Positions 18,037 through 26,602 of a stretch of 64,000 nt of DNA are shown here, piece by piece. Position numbers and translations under genes: made by a program. Source of the stretch: CAYUZU01 sp964448675 (GTDB lineage Bacteria; Planctomycetota; Phycisphaerae; UBA1845; Fen-1342); NCBI GenBank assembly GCA_964448675.1, contig CAYUZU010000003.1:186001-250000 (forward strand). The letters are read 5' to 3'. Every line of letters begins with the position of its first letter. The first letter of the stretch is position 1. The notes under the pieces were generated by a model. The model saw only the letters and a program-made list of their open reading frames with translations. It was not told where the DNA came from and ran no database searches.

Positions 18037-20220
18037 ATGCGTGCCCGCTCGCTTTCCTGCCTGTTGATCGTACTGACCGTCACCAGTGCCGGCCTCGGTC
18101 TGACCGCGCAGGCCCGCGCCGCCGACCTCGCGCACCAAATGCCTGCCGACACCATGCTCTACGCCGGCTGGGGGCAGTGGTACGACGCGGACGATCCCGA
18201 AGTCGGCTTGACCAGGCGCATGTTCGAGGGCGTGCGCGACATGGTCGTCACCGAGGACCCCAACCCGAGTGTGACCACACTGCTCACGCTGCTCGCAGAT
18301 GCGGTGGTGACGTTGCAGACATCGCCCGGCGCCATCGGCCTCATCGACGTCGCCATGCATGGCCAGCAGCCGGACATCCAGGCTGCCATGCTGGTGCAGG
18401 CCGGCGACCAGGCGTCCCGCATGGCCGACGCCATGCGGCAGGTCTTCGTCGAGATCGACCAGCAGGAAGCCATCCGTAACCCCACCATTCGCGGCGTCAG
18501 CGCGTCGGCGATTACCATCCCCGACAGCCCGTTCGAAATCGTCTGGACCGCCCACGACGATTACTTCATCGCGGCAATCGGCCAGGCGGCGGCCGACAAG
18601 GTCTTCGCCACCATGCTCGGCCAGGCCAAGCCACTGGCTGACATGCCCGAGTTGCAGTACGACCGGAAGAAGCTCGGCCTGTCACTCGACGAGAAGTACT
18701 TCTGCATCTACGTCGACGTCGACCGCATGGTCCAACGCGGCAAGGCCGTCGGTGAGGCCCTCGCCGGCAAGCTGCCGCCCATCGTCGACCAGCTCCTCAC
18801 CGAACTCGGCATCACGTCGATGAAGTCGAAGTACGCGCACTTCGACAACAGCGGCGACAAGCCCATCGCCAAGGCCTTCATCCACGTCGACGGTCCGCGC
18901 CGCGGCCTGCTGACACTGTGGGACCAGGCCGCGCTGACACCCGACGATCTCGCGATCATTCCCAAGAACGCCTACTGGGCCGAGGTCGGCAACCTCGACC
19001 TCGCCGCCCTGTGGCGAGAGACCCTGCGCGTCATCGAGGCCGTGTCGCCCGACGCCGCGGCCCAGGCCCAGGGTTTTGTGGCCATGGGCGCCCAGTTCCT
19101 CGGCTTCTCGATCACGGAGGAGCTCCTACCGGCGTTCGGGGACACGTGGGCGCTGGTCGACGGGCCTGACCATGGCGGCTTTCTGTTCACCGGCACGACG
19201 CTCGTCGTGGACGTGGAGGACTTCCAGAAGATCCAGCGCGTCATGCACCGTATCACGCAGATGGCCGACCCGTGGCTGCGCCAGGAAGGCATGGGCCTGC
19301 GGATCAACGCGCTCGAACACGGCGACCACACGATTCTCTACGCCCTGGTGACCGGTGCGCCGATGCCGGTCGCTCCCGCGTGGGCCCACGTCGACGGTCG
19401 CTGGATCTTCGGGCTCAATCCCCAAACGGTCGCCGCCGCCGCCAAACAGGTCGACCCCGCGACCCGCGGGCCGAGCATTCTCGATCACCCGGACGTGAAG
19501 GCGCTGGGTGATGTCTTCGCCAGGAACCCGCTGTACTTCAGCTTCGTCGACACCAAGCGGCTGACGCGGGCGCTCTACCCGCTGCTCAATGCGTTCAACA
19601 CGATGGGTGTGTCACAGCTCGGCGCGCACGATGTCGAAATCGATATGGTCACCATGCCGACCGTCGCCGAGCTCGTCGCGCAATCCACCAACAGCGTCAC
19701 GCTGAGCCACGCCGACAACGACGGTGTGGTCTACATGACGGTGGGCGACGGCTCGTCGCTGGGGGCGCTGTTCGCCGTGACGGCCCTCGGCGCCGGCATC
19801 AGCACTTCGGTCATGATGCCTGCGATGATGACCGCCCGCGAGCACGCCAAGTCGGTCAAGAGCATGGCCAACCTGAAGCAGATCGGCATTGCGTGCATGC
19901 TGTACAGCAGCGGGGACCCCGAGGAACGACTGCCGTCGTCCTTCGACGAGTTAATCGAGGCCGGCATGATCACCCGCGACGTGCTCACCGCGCCGGACGA
20001 TCCACCCGGCACCGTGTCGTACACGCTGGTGCCGCGTTCCGGGCCGTTCTCGCGCGAACAGACGCCGCACCGCAACGTGCTGGCCTACGAGCGCACCGCC
20101 CGCGACGGCGAGATTGCCGTCCTGTTCGCCGACGGGCACGTCCAGCAGGTGTCGCAGGAGGAATTCGACCGCGCCCTGAAGGAAACCCGCCGCCGGCTCG
20201 ACAAGCTGGACCAGCAGTGA
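18037..20220 (+). CDS. Exported DUF3352-like protein with pseudopilin-like C-terminus
   Basis: The ATG at 18037 follows AAGGAG and starts a signal peptide (MRARSLSCLLIVL..., cut near ARAAD). Residues 30-590 read like the DUF3352 layout: LAHQMPADTMLYAGW, then alternating beta strands and helices with KAFIHVDGPRRGLL and LDEKYFCIYVDVDRM. Near residue 590 a hydrophobic stretch (GALFAVTALGAGISTSVMMPAMM) leads into AREHAKSVKSMANLKQIGIACMLY and later EIAVLFADGHVQQV. These match the helix after the pilin segment and the H-x-DG-type end of planctomycete pseudopilins. Two modules thus appear fused in one 727-residue protein. Its role is unknown. Confidence 0.8.
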   Translation: MRARSLSCLLIVLTVTSAGLGLTAQARAADLAHQMPADTMLYAGWGQWYDADDPEVGLTRRMFEGVRDMVVTEDPNPSVTTLLTLLADAVVTLQTSPGAIGLIDVAMHGQQPDIQAAMLVQAGDQASRMADAMRQVFVEIDQQEAIRNPTIRGVSASAITIPDSPFEIVWTAHDDYFIAAIGQAAADKVFATMLGQAKPLADMPELQYDRKKLGLSLDEKYFCIYVDVDRMVQRGKAVGEALAGKLPPIVDQLLTELGITSMKSKYAHFDNSGDKPIAKAFIHVDGPRRGLLTLWDQAALTPDDLAIIPKNAYWAEVGNLDLAALWRETLRVIEAVSPDAAAQAQGFVAMGAQFLGFSITEELLPAFGDTWALVDGPDHGGFLFTGTTLVVDVEDFQKIQRVMHRITQMADPWLRQEGMGLRINALEHGDHTILYALVTGAPMPVAPAWAHVDGRWIFGLNPQTVAAAAKQVDPATRGPSILDHPDVKALGDVFARNPLYFSFVDTKRLTRALYPLLNAFNTMGVSQLGAHDVEIDMVTMPTVAELVAQSTNSVTLSHADNDGVVYMTVGDGSSLGALFAVTALGAGISTSVMMPAMMTAREHAKSVKSMANLKQIGIACMLYSSGDPEERLPSSFDELIEAGMITRDVLTAPDDPPGTVSYTLVPRSGPFSREQTPHRNVLAYERTARDGEIAVLFADGHVQQVSQEEFDRALKETRRRLDKLDQQ

Positions 20221-20424
20221 TCGCCCGCGCGGCGGATGCCGCGCCTTGCCGCACACGCCGCGCCGCAACCCGCAGGGAGCGCGCGGTGTGTCGTCAGCGC
20301 CTGGTGGCTGTGTGGCAATCTCGCGAGACCGGGCCGTGAGCTAAGCGGTCCGCGACAGACGCCGTCTATTGGGCCGGCTTCGGCAGACCGCGGCCGGCTG
20401 CCGCGTGGCCAGAATCGAGCAGGC

Positions 20425-20889
20425 ATGAGCAACAGCCCCCACGCACCCATCGTCGAAGGCGTGGTCGTCGTGGTTCGCCGCGGCGAGCGCTTCCTCGTGA
20501 TCCGGCGCGCGCCACACGTCATCGCCCCCGGCGCGTGGTGCTTCGTCGGCGGTGCGATCCTGCCCGGCGAGTCGCAACCGGACGCGGTCGTCCGTGAGTT
20601 CCGCGAAGAGGTGAGCGGGCAGGTGCGCCCCGTCGCGTGCGTCTGGCAGTATGAGCAGCCGGATGGCGGCCTGCGGCTGTACTGGTGGCTGGCGGACCTG
20701 CTCGATGGCTCGCTGCGGGCCAACCCGAACGAAGTTGCCGAGTTGCGCTGGTGCGACTGGCAGGAAATCCGCGCATTGCCGGGATTGCTCGCCAGCAACG
20801 TGCAATTCCTAGATGCGATCGGTGAAGCGTGGGACAGCCGGCCGGTCTCGCGCGGTCAGGAGCCCGGCAGCGGCGGGATATCGCGGTAA
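20425..20889 (+). CDS. NUDIX hydrolase
   Basis: NUDIX enzymes hydrolyse nucleoside diphosphates linked to another group. The box is present at residues 43-65: G-x5-E-x7-REFREEVSG, one residue longer than the consensus at its end (EEVSG instead of EExG). The core opens VEGVVVVVRRGERFLVIRRAPHVIAPGAWCFVGG, a MutT-like beginning. I chose the ATG at 20425; the frame opens earlier at 20236, but that part has no NUDIX similarity. The last 34 bp overlap the convergent pseudopilin gene. The substrate is unknown. Confidence 0.85.
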   Translation: MSNSPHAPIVEGVVVVVRRGERFLVIRRAPHVIAPGAWCFVGGAILPGESQPDAVVREFREEVSGQVRPVACVWQYEQPDGGLRLYWWLADLLDGSLRANPNEVAELRWCDWQEIRALPGLLASNVQFLDAIGEAWDSRPVSRGQEPGSGGISR

Positions 20890-21821
20890 CGATAGTCCGG
20901 GTCGAGCTCGTTGTTCCACCACGCGTTGGGATCTTCGAGGCTGCTGCCCGAGCAGGTCTTCCAACCCAGCCCCCGCGTGCCCTTGGACGAGTCGGCATAC
21001 ATGTTCGCCGCGTGCCCGTCAAGGAACAGCATGCTGTGGCGGTTCCACTGGCGGTGCCAGCCGCGGCGCGGGATGCGGTTCCACAACGCCGAATCGAACG
21101 GGTCCTCAAACAACACCACGAAACGGCTCGCGTCACGCTGGAGCTGAATGCGAACGAAGGCGTTGGCGTAGTGCAGCCAGGGCACCCGCCGCGGCGGCCA
21201 GGAATCGCTGCGGTGATACTTGTCCGCCCAGTACCGCGTGTAATGGTAGTTGGTCACATAGCTCGAGCCGCACGCGCGATAGACCGAGTCCGACCAGCGC
21301 TCGAGCCCGGCCTCGGTCTGCCAGTAACCGCCGGTATCTGACGGACACTCGTAAACGGGCAGGTTGCGCACCGCCTCAAAGAGCGGATCTTCGGGCGGAA
21401 CGTCGTAGTTGGGCAGGTCGGGATACAGGTAGGCGTTGAATGGACGCCCCGCAGGCGTGTCGCGCACCGAGGGCGTATCGTAGCCCCACCACTCGCCGTC
21501 GTCGGGATCGACGATACGGCCGGGGTGACCGCCATAGTAGAAGCCGTGCGAATAGTAAGCGTTGGTGAGGTTGTCCTTCCAGTACGGGAACCAGTCGCTG
21601 ACCTCGACGAAGTAGGCGTGCATGGCGTTGCCGATCTGTTTCAGATTCGACACGCACTTGACCATCTTGGCCTGCTCGCGGGCCTTGGCGAGGCTCGGCA
21701 GGAGGATCGAGACCAGCAGGCTGATAATCGCGATGACCACCAGCAGCTCGATCAGGGTGAACCCGCGCCGGCGGACCAAGCCTGCGGCGTGCAACTCCCT
21801 CTGTGATCGACAGATGCGCAT
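20856..21821 (-). CDS. Prepilin-type N-terminal cleavage domain protein (pseudopilin, H-x-DG type)
   Basis: The N-terminus carries RRRGFTLIELLVVIAI, the type IV pilin/type II secretion prepilin peptidase site and hydrophobic helix. The segment LPSLAKAREQAKMVKCVSNLKQIGNAM follows, and NRHSMLFLDGHAANMY near the C-terminus is the planctomycete DG motif. The body is rich in Tyr and Trp. Such proteins form large paralogous families in Planctomycetes, with no known individual role. I chose ATG at 21821 (weak CAGGT upstream); ATGs at 21851 and 21941 are possible. The 3' end overlaps the NUDIX gene by 34 bp on the opposite strand. Confidence 0.9.
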   Translation of the reverse strand: MRICRSQRELHAAGLVRRRGFTLIELLVVIAIISLLVSILLPSLAKAREQAKMVKCVSNLKQIGNAMHAYFVEVSDWFPYWKDNLTNAYYSHGFYYGGHPGRIVDPDDGEWWGYDTPSVRDTPAGRPFNAYLYPDLPNYDVPPEDPLFEAVRNLPVYECPSDTGGYWQTEAGLERWSDSVYRACGSSYVTNYHYTRYWADKYHRSDSWPPRRVPWLHYANAFVRIQLQRDASRFVVLFEDPFDSALWNRIPRRGWHRQWNRHSMLFLDGHAANMYADSSKGTRGLGWKTCSGSSLEDPNAWWNNELDPDYRYRDIPPLPGS

Positions 21822-22008
21822 GTTGACCTGCCCAGCGCGGCTCGACGACATTCGGCAGACGTGCTCGCTCGCCCTGATGATACTATGACGCTGGCGGAAA
21901 TGCAGCGGTTTTTGCGATCGTCCGCCCGTGAAATCGGACACGCCGATCCTTAATCGCCCCGACGCACACTCCGCAACAATTTCTAGCGCACTTCGCGCAA
22001 ATCACACC

Positions 22009-22037
22009 TTAACGAGGCGAATTCGGATTGCTAGAAT
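22009..22037 (+). promoter_or_regulatory. Possible promoter of the DUF2934 gene
   Basis: TTAACG at 22009-22014 and TAGAAT at 22032-22037 are 17 bp apart, in an AT-richer stretch between divergent genes. Transcription would begin near 22044, about 107 bp before the ATG at 22151. Confidence 0.45.
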
Positions 22038-22150
22038 CGGACCTTCACTGGTCGGTCAGGTCGGCCGCTCGTATGTGGTCGGCGACCGGACATGAATCGA
22101 CGTAACGTACAACACAGACAGCGATTACTGCGGAGATGGAGATCCCAGCA

Positions 22151-22432
22151 ATGGCCAAGGCGGCGAAGAAGACCACGACGCGCAAGTCGACCACCGCGAA
22201 GAAGACTGCGACCGCGAAAAAGACGACGACCACCAAGGAGCCTACGACGGCCAAGAAGACCGCAGCGCGCGGCAGTGTGCGCAAGACCTCCAGCAAGCCG
22301 CTCCCCACCGAGGACCAGATTCGCCAGCGCGCTTTCGAGATCTTCCTGCGCCGCAATGGTGGTGCCGGCGACGCGGATGGTGACTGGCATCAGGCCGAGC
22401 GCGAACTCAGCGACGAACTCGCCGGGAAATAA
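22151..22432 (+). CDS. Histone-H1-like tail with DUF2934 domain
   Basis: The 93-residue protein begins MAKAAKKTTTRKSTTAKKT, about 50 residues of Lys/Ala/Thr repeats like bacterial H1 or HU tails, then a short domain DQIRQRAFEIFLRRNGGAGDADGDWHQAERELSDELAG that matches DUF2934. The ATG at 22151 has GGAG 9 nt upstream; an ATG at 22136 in the same frame overlaps that site and is less likely. A DNA-binding, nucleoid-associated role fits the basic part. The domain function is unknown. Confidence 0.85.
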   Translation: MAKAAKKTTTRKSTTAKKTATAKKTTTTKEPTTAKKTAARGSVRKTSSKPLPTEDQIRQRAFEIFLRRNGGAGDADGDWHQAERELSDELAGK

Positions 22433-22440
22433 TCGCCCCA

Positions 22441-22475
22441 GGGCGGCGCCGCGCTATCGCGGTCGGCCCGCCCCA
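22441..22475. terminator. GC-rich hairpin between convergent genes (weak terminator candidate)
   Basis: GGGCG at 22442-22446 pairs with CGCCC at 22470-22474, and inside CCGCG (22450-22454) pairs with CGCGG (22459-22463) around a CTAT loop. There is no T-run on either strand, so Rho-independent termination is uncertain. Confidence 0.3.
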
Positions 22476-22504
22476 TCCCCGCTACGAGCCCGCCAGCCCG
22501 TTTC

Positions 22505-23641
22505 TTACGGAAACGGATCGACGCGCAGCAGCGCCGATTCCGTGGTCACGTAGAGCGTCCCGCCGGACTTGAATGCCACGTCGGTGATCGGCGTCGGAAA
22601 CGCGTTGCCGAAGTCGTTGATGGTCAGCACGCCGTCGCGCTCGGCCGTCATGTCGAGGCTGACCATGCGGCCGGTGTCGCGCACGCCGTAGAAGTAGCGG
22701 GCCCGCTCGTTGCGGCCGTACTTGGTGTTGGGGTTGAAGTCGCCGCCGATGAACGGACTCGTGGCCCGCCCCGAATCGAGCAGCGGGTCGATGTAGTTCT
22801 CGTGTTCGGCGGCGAAGGCGAGCTCAGCCGTGGTGTCGGCCAGCCCATTGACGATGGGCCAGCCATAGTTGCCATTGACGTTGACGAGATTGATCTCGTG
22901 ATAGCGGTCGGCACTGCGGTCGGTCATGATCACGGCCTGCGTATCAGGCTCGACGGTCAGGCCACGCGGATCGCGGAAGCCCCGCGCGTACAGCGGCCAG
23001 TCGGCGATCGGATTGTCGGCCGGCGCCGCGCCGCTGTCGGTATAGCGCAGGATCTTGCCGGAAAGGTGGTTGGGGTCCTGCGGCGCATCGACGTTGGTCT
23101 GGTCGCCCAGCGCGACGAGCAGCGTCCGGTCCTCGAGAAATGCAAGCTGGCCACCGACGCGGTTGCCGTTGCCCTCGGCCTTGAACGCGGCCACGAAGAC
23201 CTCGCCGCCGGCGAGATTCTCGTTGTCGACGAAGTACACCACGCGATGATCGACGATCGCCCGCGGGTCGTCCGTGTCGTCGCCGGTGTCCGAGCGCGAG
23301 TAGAACACGTACACGCGGCTGTTGAGGTTGTACAGCGGGTGCAGCGCGATGCCGAGCAACCCGCGGTCGCCGGCGTAGTTTACCGGCACGTCGGCGAAGG
23401 GTTGCTCGCGCAGGGCGCCGTCCTCGACGATACGGACGCGCCCGGTGTTCTTCTCGGTATAGAACACGCGCCCGTCCGGCGCGAACGCGATGGCCGCGGG
23501 GTGATTGGCACCGGCCACGACGTAGATCGCCTGCGCGCCGGGCGCGATGTTGATCGGCAGGTTGCCGGGGATGCAACTGGCCAACAGCACCGCACCCGCC
23601 ACCAGCGCCGCGTGACGTACCCATCGAACGAATCTCGACAT
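22505..23641 (-). CDS. PQQ-dependent sugar dehydrogenase-like lipoprotein (glucose/sorbosone dehydrogenase family)
   Basis: The start is ATG at 23641 with GGAG 6 nt upstream. An N-terminal signal ends LLASC, a lipobox, so a lipoprotein is likely. The mature 355 residues follow the GSDH six-bladed propeller: NHPAAIAFAPDGRVFYTEKNTGRVRIVE, GDRGLLGIALHPLYNLNSRVYVFYS, RVGGQLAFLEDRTLLVALGD, HLSGKILRYT, RGFRDPRGLTVEP and YGWPIVNG. Family members oxidise aldose sugars with PQQ, but many homologues have unknown substrates and no PQQ genes are nearby. The final DFGNAFPTPITDV segment closes the propeller. Confidence 0.85.
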   Translation of the reverse strand: MSRFVRWVRHAALVAGAVLLASCIPGNLPINIAPGAQAIYVVAGANHPAAIAFAPDGRVFYTEKNTGRVRIVEDGALREQPFADVPVNYAGDRGLLGIALHPLYNLNSRVYVFYSRSDTGDDTDDPRAIVDHRVVYFVDNENLAGGEVFVAAFKAEGNGNRVGGQLAFLEDRTLLVALGDQTNVDAPQDPNHLSGKILRYTDSGAAPADNPIADWPLYARGFRDPRGLTVEPDTQAVIMTDRSADRYHEINLVNVNGNYGWPIVNGLADTTAELAFAAEHENYIDPLLDSGRATSPFIGGDFNPNTKYGRNERARYFYGVRDTGRMVSLDMTAERDGVLTINDFGNAFPTPITDVAFKSGGTLYVTTESALLRVDPFP

Positions 23642-23775
23642 CCGAAGCTCCTTCAACACCCGATTCGCACTGCGCCGCACGGGGCGGAACCACCCTCGCC
23701 GGCGTCGCACCAATGGTACTTGCCGCAGGCACACCTGCAAAGCGCGCCCGATACCGATCCGCCGCAGCCCTGCCG

Positions 23776-24222
23776 TCACGGCGGCGCGGACCAGGCGGCG
23801 CGAAGTTGTGCCAGCCGCTCGGGGGCCTCGGCGCGCAGCGCCTGGTGCAGCCGGAACGCCCGCGCCCGCCCCACCGCCTGCAGCAATTCCCGGCGCTGGC
23901 CGGGCGGCATCTGCCGCAGTTCCTCATCGACCAGTCGCGCCAACTCGCGCAGTCGATCCTGTTCCGCCGCGGACAGCCGCATGTAGGCACGGGCGTTGCG
24001 CAGCGTATCGAGCCCGCCGGTGTGGCGCACGATCTGCTGGTACTGGCGGATGCGCGCGCGGCGCTGGCTGTTCGACATCGCCAGCCAGCGGTCCCACGTG
24101 GTGGCCGGGCGCGTCGCGGGCTGCTGCTCTTCCTGGCGTTCGAAGTACGCTGCCACGTTCGCGACGGCCAGCACCAGGCCAACCGTGATGAGGGCCACGT
24201 TGATCACGCGCTGCAGCATCAT
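23776..24222 (-). CDS. Membrane-anchored helical protein, third gene of the sigma-factor operon
   Basis: The 148-residue protein opens MMLQRVINVALITVGLVLAVANVAAYF, one transmembrane segment. The rest is helical and very charged: WLAMSNSQRRARIRQYQQIV, LSAAEQDRLRELARLVDEELRQMPPGQRRELL. Such regions resemble DUF3106 or Spy/CpxP-like helical proteins without exact identity. The start overlaps the anti-sigma stop (ATG at 24220-24222, TGA at 24219-24221), so it is translationally coupled. It may act with the anti-sigma factor in envelope sensing. Confidence 0.75.
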   Translation of the reverse strand: MMLQRVINVALITVGLVLAVANVAAYFERQEEQQPATRPATTWDRWLAMSNSQRRARIRQYQQIVRHTGGLDTLRNARAYMRLSAAEQDRLRELARLVDEELRQMPPGQRRELLQAVGRARAFRLHQALRAEAPERLAQLRAAWSAPP

Positions 24223-24716
24223 GGTGGCGTTTCCAGGATCAGCTCTTCGAGCATGAGGACCGTCTCATAGTCGCGGGCCAGCCAGGGCTCGGCGGAAAGC
24301 GTCCGCAGTGCGCTGAGGTTCGTCACCACCCGGCTCTGCAGCGCCGGGTCAATCCCCAGCCCGGCCGCGATCTGCTCCGGCGCCCCCGTCAAATCGTCGA
24401 CCTGCCACTTCAGCGACCACCCCAACACCACGCACAGCAGCAGCGCGACCACCGTCACCAGCGCCGCGTGGCGCTGCTGCCGGCGGCCGCCGGGAGTGGC
24501 CGCCGCCAAGCGCTCCAGCAGTTGCTCGTCGGGAGAGGCCACCGTCGGTCCGTCGGCCTCCCCGAGTTGGAGCACGGCCATCATCGCCCGCTCGTTTGCG
24601 AGCAGGTCGTGACAGCGCTGACAGCGGTCGGCGTGTTCCAGCCACCGCTGTCCGATCGCGGGATCCAGATCGCCGCGCAGCAGGCGGTGGGCCGTTTCGA
24701 CGTCGAGATGCTCCAT
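24219..24716 (-). CDS. Anti-sigma factor with zinc-binding HC2 domain
   Basis: The N-terminus MEHLDVETAHRLLRGDL leads to H28-x3-C32-x2-C35 (HADRCQRC), the ZAS/HC2 motif that holds an ECF sigma factor. A single membrane segment (LVTVVALLLCVVLGW, about 83-98) and a short periplasmic part follow. The ATG at 24716 has AAGGG 6 nt upstream; ATG at 24746 in the same frame is an alternative. It lies 77 bp downstream of the sigma gene, the usual pair order. It is likely to release the sigma factor on an unknown signal. Confidence 0.88.
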   Translation of the reverse strand: MEHLDVETAHRLLRGDLDPAIGQRWLEHADRCQRCHDLLANERAMMAVLQLGEADGPTVASPDEQLLERLAAATPGGRRQQRHAALVTVVALLLCVVLGWSLKWQVDDLTGAPEQIAAGLGIDPALQSRVVTNLSALRTLSAEPWLARDYETVLMLEELILETPP

Positions 24717-24793
24717 GGCAAGCCCTTGCGGCGCATGTTTCCGCACCGCTTAGGTTGTACACGCAGCAGGAACAGAACGCCAGCGGCGGCGCT

Positions 24794-25426
24794 CTAGAGG
24801 AGATGACGCAGACGCTCGCGCAGCGCCGTTCGCGCCCGCATCAGCAGGCTGCGAACCGACTCCACCGATACGTCCAGGATGGCCGCGACCTGCTCGTACG
24901 AGCAGCCCTCGTACTGGAACAGCGTCAGCGCGATCCGCTGATTCACCGGCAACTCGGCCAGGGCCCCGGCCACCTCGCCACGCAATTCGTCGAGGCTCAG
25001 ATGGTGATCAGGCGTCGGCTCGTGCGAGTCGGGCAGCTCGAAAGGCCCGTCCGGCGGCTGCGGCGCGCGACGCCGCACGGCCGGCTGCTTGAGGTAGTTC
25101 AGCGAGGTGTTCGTGGCGATGCGATACAGCCAGGTCGAGACCTTGGCGGTCGGCTTGTACTGGTCGGCACGCGACAGCGCCTGCAGGAACACGTCCTGCG
25201 TCAGGTCCTCGACCGGGCGCTGTGAGCCGACCAGGCGCGCCACGTAGCGGGCGATTCGCTGAAAGTTGCGCCGCACAAGCGCGTTGGCCGCGTCGCGGTT
25301 GCCCGCCCGCGCCTGCAGCATCAACTGCGTGTCCAGATCACTGAGCACGTCGGCGGAACGATCCGCCCCCGCGGCCCGCTTGCGCAGCGCCTTGCTCTCG
25401 ATCGAATTATGCCCCGCCTGCGGCAT
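24794..25426 (-). CDS. ECF-family RNA polymerase sigma factor
   Basis: The 210-residue protein has region 2 (VEDLTQDVFLQALSRADQYKPTAKVSTWLYRIATN, about 70-105) and region 4 (QRIALTLFQYEGCSYEQVAAILDVSVESVRSLLMRARTAL, about 160-200), with no region 3, which fits ECF sigma factors. The loop between them is Pro/Asp-rich. It heads the operon sigma, anti-sigma, membrane protein. Which ECF subgroup it belongs to cannot be decided from the sequence alone. Confidence 0.92.
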   Translation of the reverse strand: MPQAGHNSIESKALRKRAAGADRSADVLSDLDTQLMLQARAGNRDAANALVRRNFQRIARYVARLVGSQRPVEDLTQDVFLQALSRADQYKPTAKVSTWLYRIATNTSLNYLKQPAVRRRAPQPPDGPFELPDSHEPTPDHHLSLDELRGEVAGALAELPVNQRIALTLFQYEGCSYEQVAAILDVSVESVRSLLMRARTALRERLRHLL

Positions 25427-25623
25427 GCATCACCCATCCGTATGCGCTTCCCAAACCAAACCCACTCTTATGTTAAGGCAGCACAACTGACCAGACAACG
25501 GCAGATTGGCCGCGAGTTATGGGAACTTTTCAGATCATCCCCCGCCGGCCCGCCCGCCCCTGCTCAGCGCCGCGCACGAGGCAACCCCCTTTAAGTCCTT
25601 GCAAGGAATGGCTTTACATGGAA

Positions 25624-26493
25624 TCAGTCGACCCGGATCCCCTGCTTCTCGAGCCATTCCTTCAGGTCGCCCATCTGCGTATCGAACACGTCGTTGTCGT
25701 AATCCGCCTCGAGCTTCTCGACATGCTCGACCAGTTCCGGCTTCTCGGTCAACGCTTCCGTCAGCTTCTCCTCCCAATGCGTGGACAGTTCGCGCAGGTC
25801 GTCCATCTCCACCTGCAGCCCGACGATGCCCGCCAGCTTGCGCACGACAGATTCGATGCAGCGCGGGTTCGTCCCCTGGATGTACGCCGGAATCTCCGCC
25901 ACCAGGCTCGCCATCTGGAAGCCGCGCTGCGGCGCCTCGCTCAACAGCAGCGTCGAGAAGCTCGCCGGCCCCTCGTAGTTCGTGAAGTTGACACCAAAGG
26001 GCTCCAGCAGCGGTTTGAGCGTCGGGTCCGACACGACGCTCATCATTCGCGGCTCGCGCGTGTGCGGCACCACCCCGGCCACGCTGCCGACAAACAACAG
26101 CCGCGAAACGCCGATCTGCTCGGCGAAATCGAAGACGCATTCGGCGAAGGCGCCCCAGCGGACGTTCGGCTCCTTGCCCCAGAACAGGGCCAGCCGTCCG
26201 GCGGGATCGGCGAAAAACGTGTTTTCTGGCGGTTCGAATCCCGTGATGATGCCGTCCTCGATCTCGGTATGGGGCCGGAACAGCGCGGAGATCTCCATCG
26301 AGCCGGGGAAGTTCAGAATATAGAAGTCCTCGGGATCGATGCTGGCCACCTCCTCGGCCCCGATCGACTTGACCAGCCACTCGACTGTTCCCGTCGAGAC
26401 GTTGCCGCCATCCATCCAGCCGGAGAACGCCAGGATCAGCGTGGCGTCGTTCATCTTCGGCAGGGCGTGGATGTGAAGGCGCTCTGCAGGCAT
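25624..26493 (-). CDS. PAC2 family protein
   Basis: The 289-residue product matches the PAC2 (proteasome assembly chaperone 2-like) family: MNDATLILAFSGWMDGGNVSTGTVEWLV near the start, IDPEDFYILNFPG, LLFVGSVAGVVPHTREPRM and GPASFSTLLLSEA. PAC2 proteins in bacteria often occur with Pup-proteasome genes, but none is visible here. A charged C-terminal helix (EALTEKPELVEHVEKLEADYDND) follows. The ATG at 26493 has GGAGG upstream. A TATAAT-like box on the minus strand lies at 26564-26569. The biological role is unknown. Confidence 0.85.
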   Translation of the reverse strand: MPAERLHIHALPKMNDATLILAFSGWMDGGNVSTGTVEWLVKSIGAEEVASIDPEDFYILNFPGSMEISALFRPHTEIEDGIITGFEPPENTFFADPAGRLALFWGKEPNVRWGAFAECVFDFAEQIGVSRLLFVGSVAGVVPHTREPRMMSVVSDPTLKPLLEPFGVNFTNYEGPASFSTLLLSEAPQRGFQMASLVAEIPAYIQGTNPRCIESVVRKLAGIVGLQVEMDDLRELSTHWEEKLTEALTEKPELVEHVEKLEADYDNDVFDTQMGDLKEWLEKQGIRVD

Positions 26494-26563
26494 TCGAACC
26501 TCCTTCGGGCTGTGCGAAGACGCCGGCGCGGGTGCGATTCACGCCCCCGGATGCGATTGCGAG

Positions 26564-26569
26564 ATTATA
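26564..26569 (-). promoter_or_regulatory. Possible -10 element for the PAC2 gene
   Basis: ATTATA on the plus strand reads TATAAT on the minus strand, 71 bp before the PAC2 start. No good -35 sequence is visible 16-18 bp upstream, so support is weak. Confidence 0.3.
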
Positions 26570-26602
26570 GCCGGCGCGCGCATTTTGCGCGATTCGCGCG
26601 CA

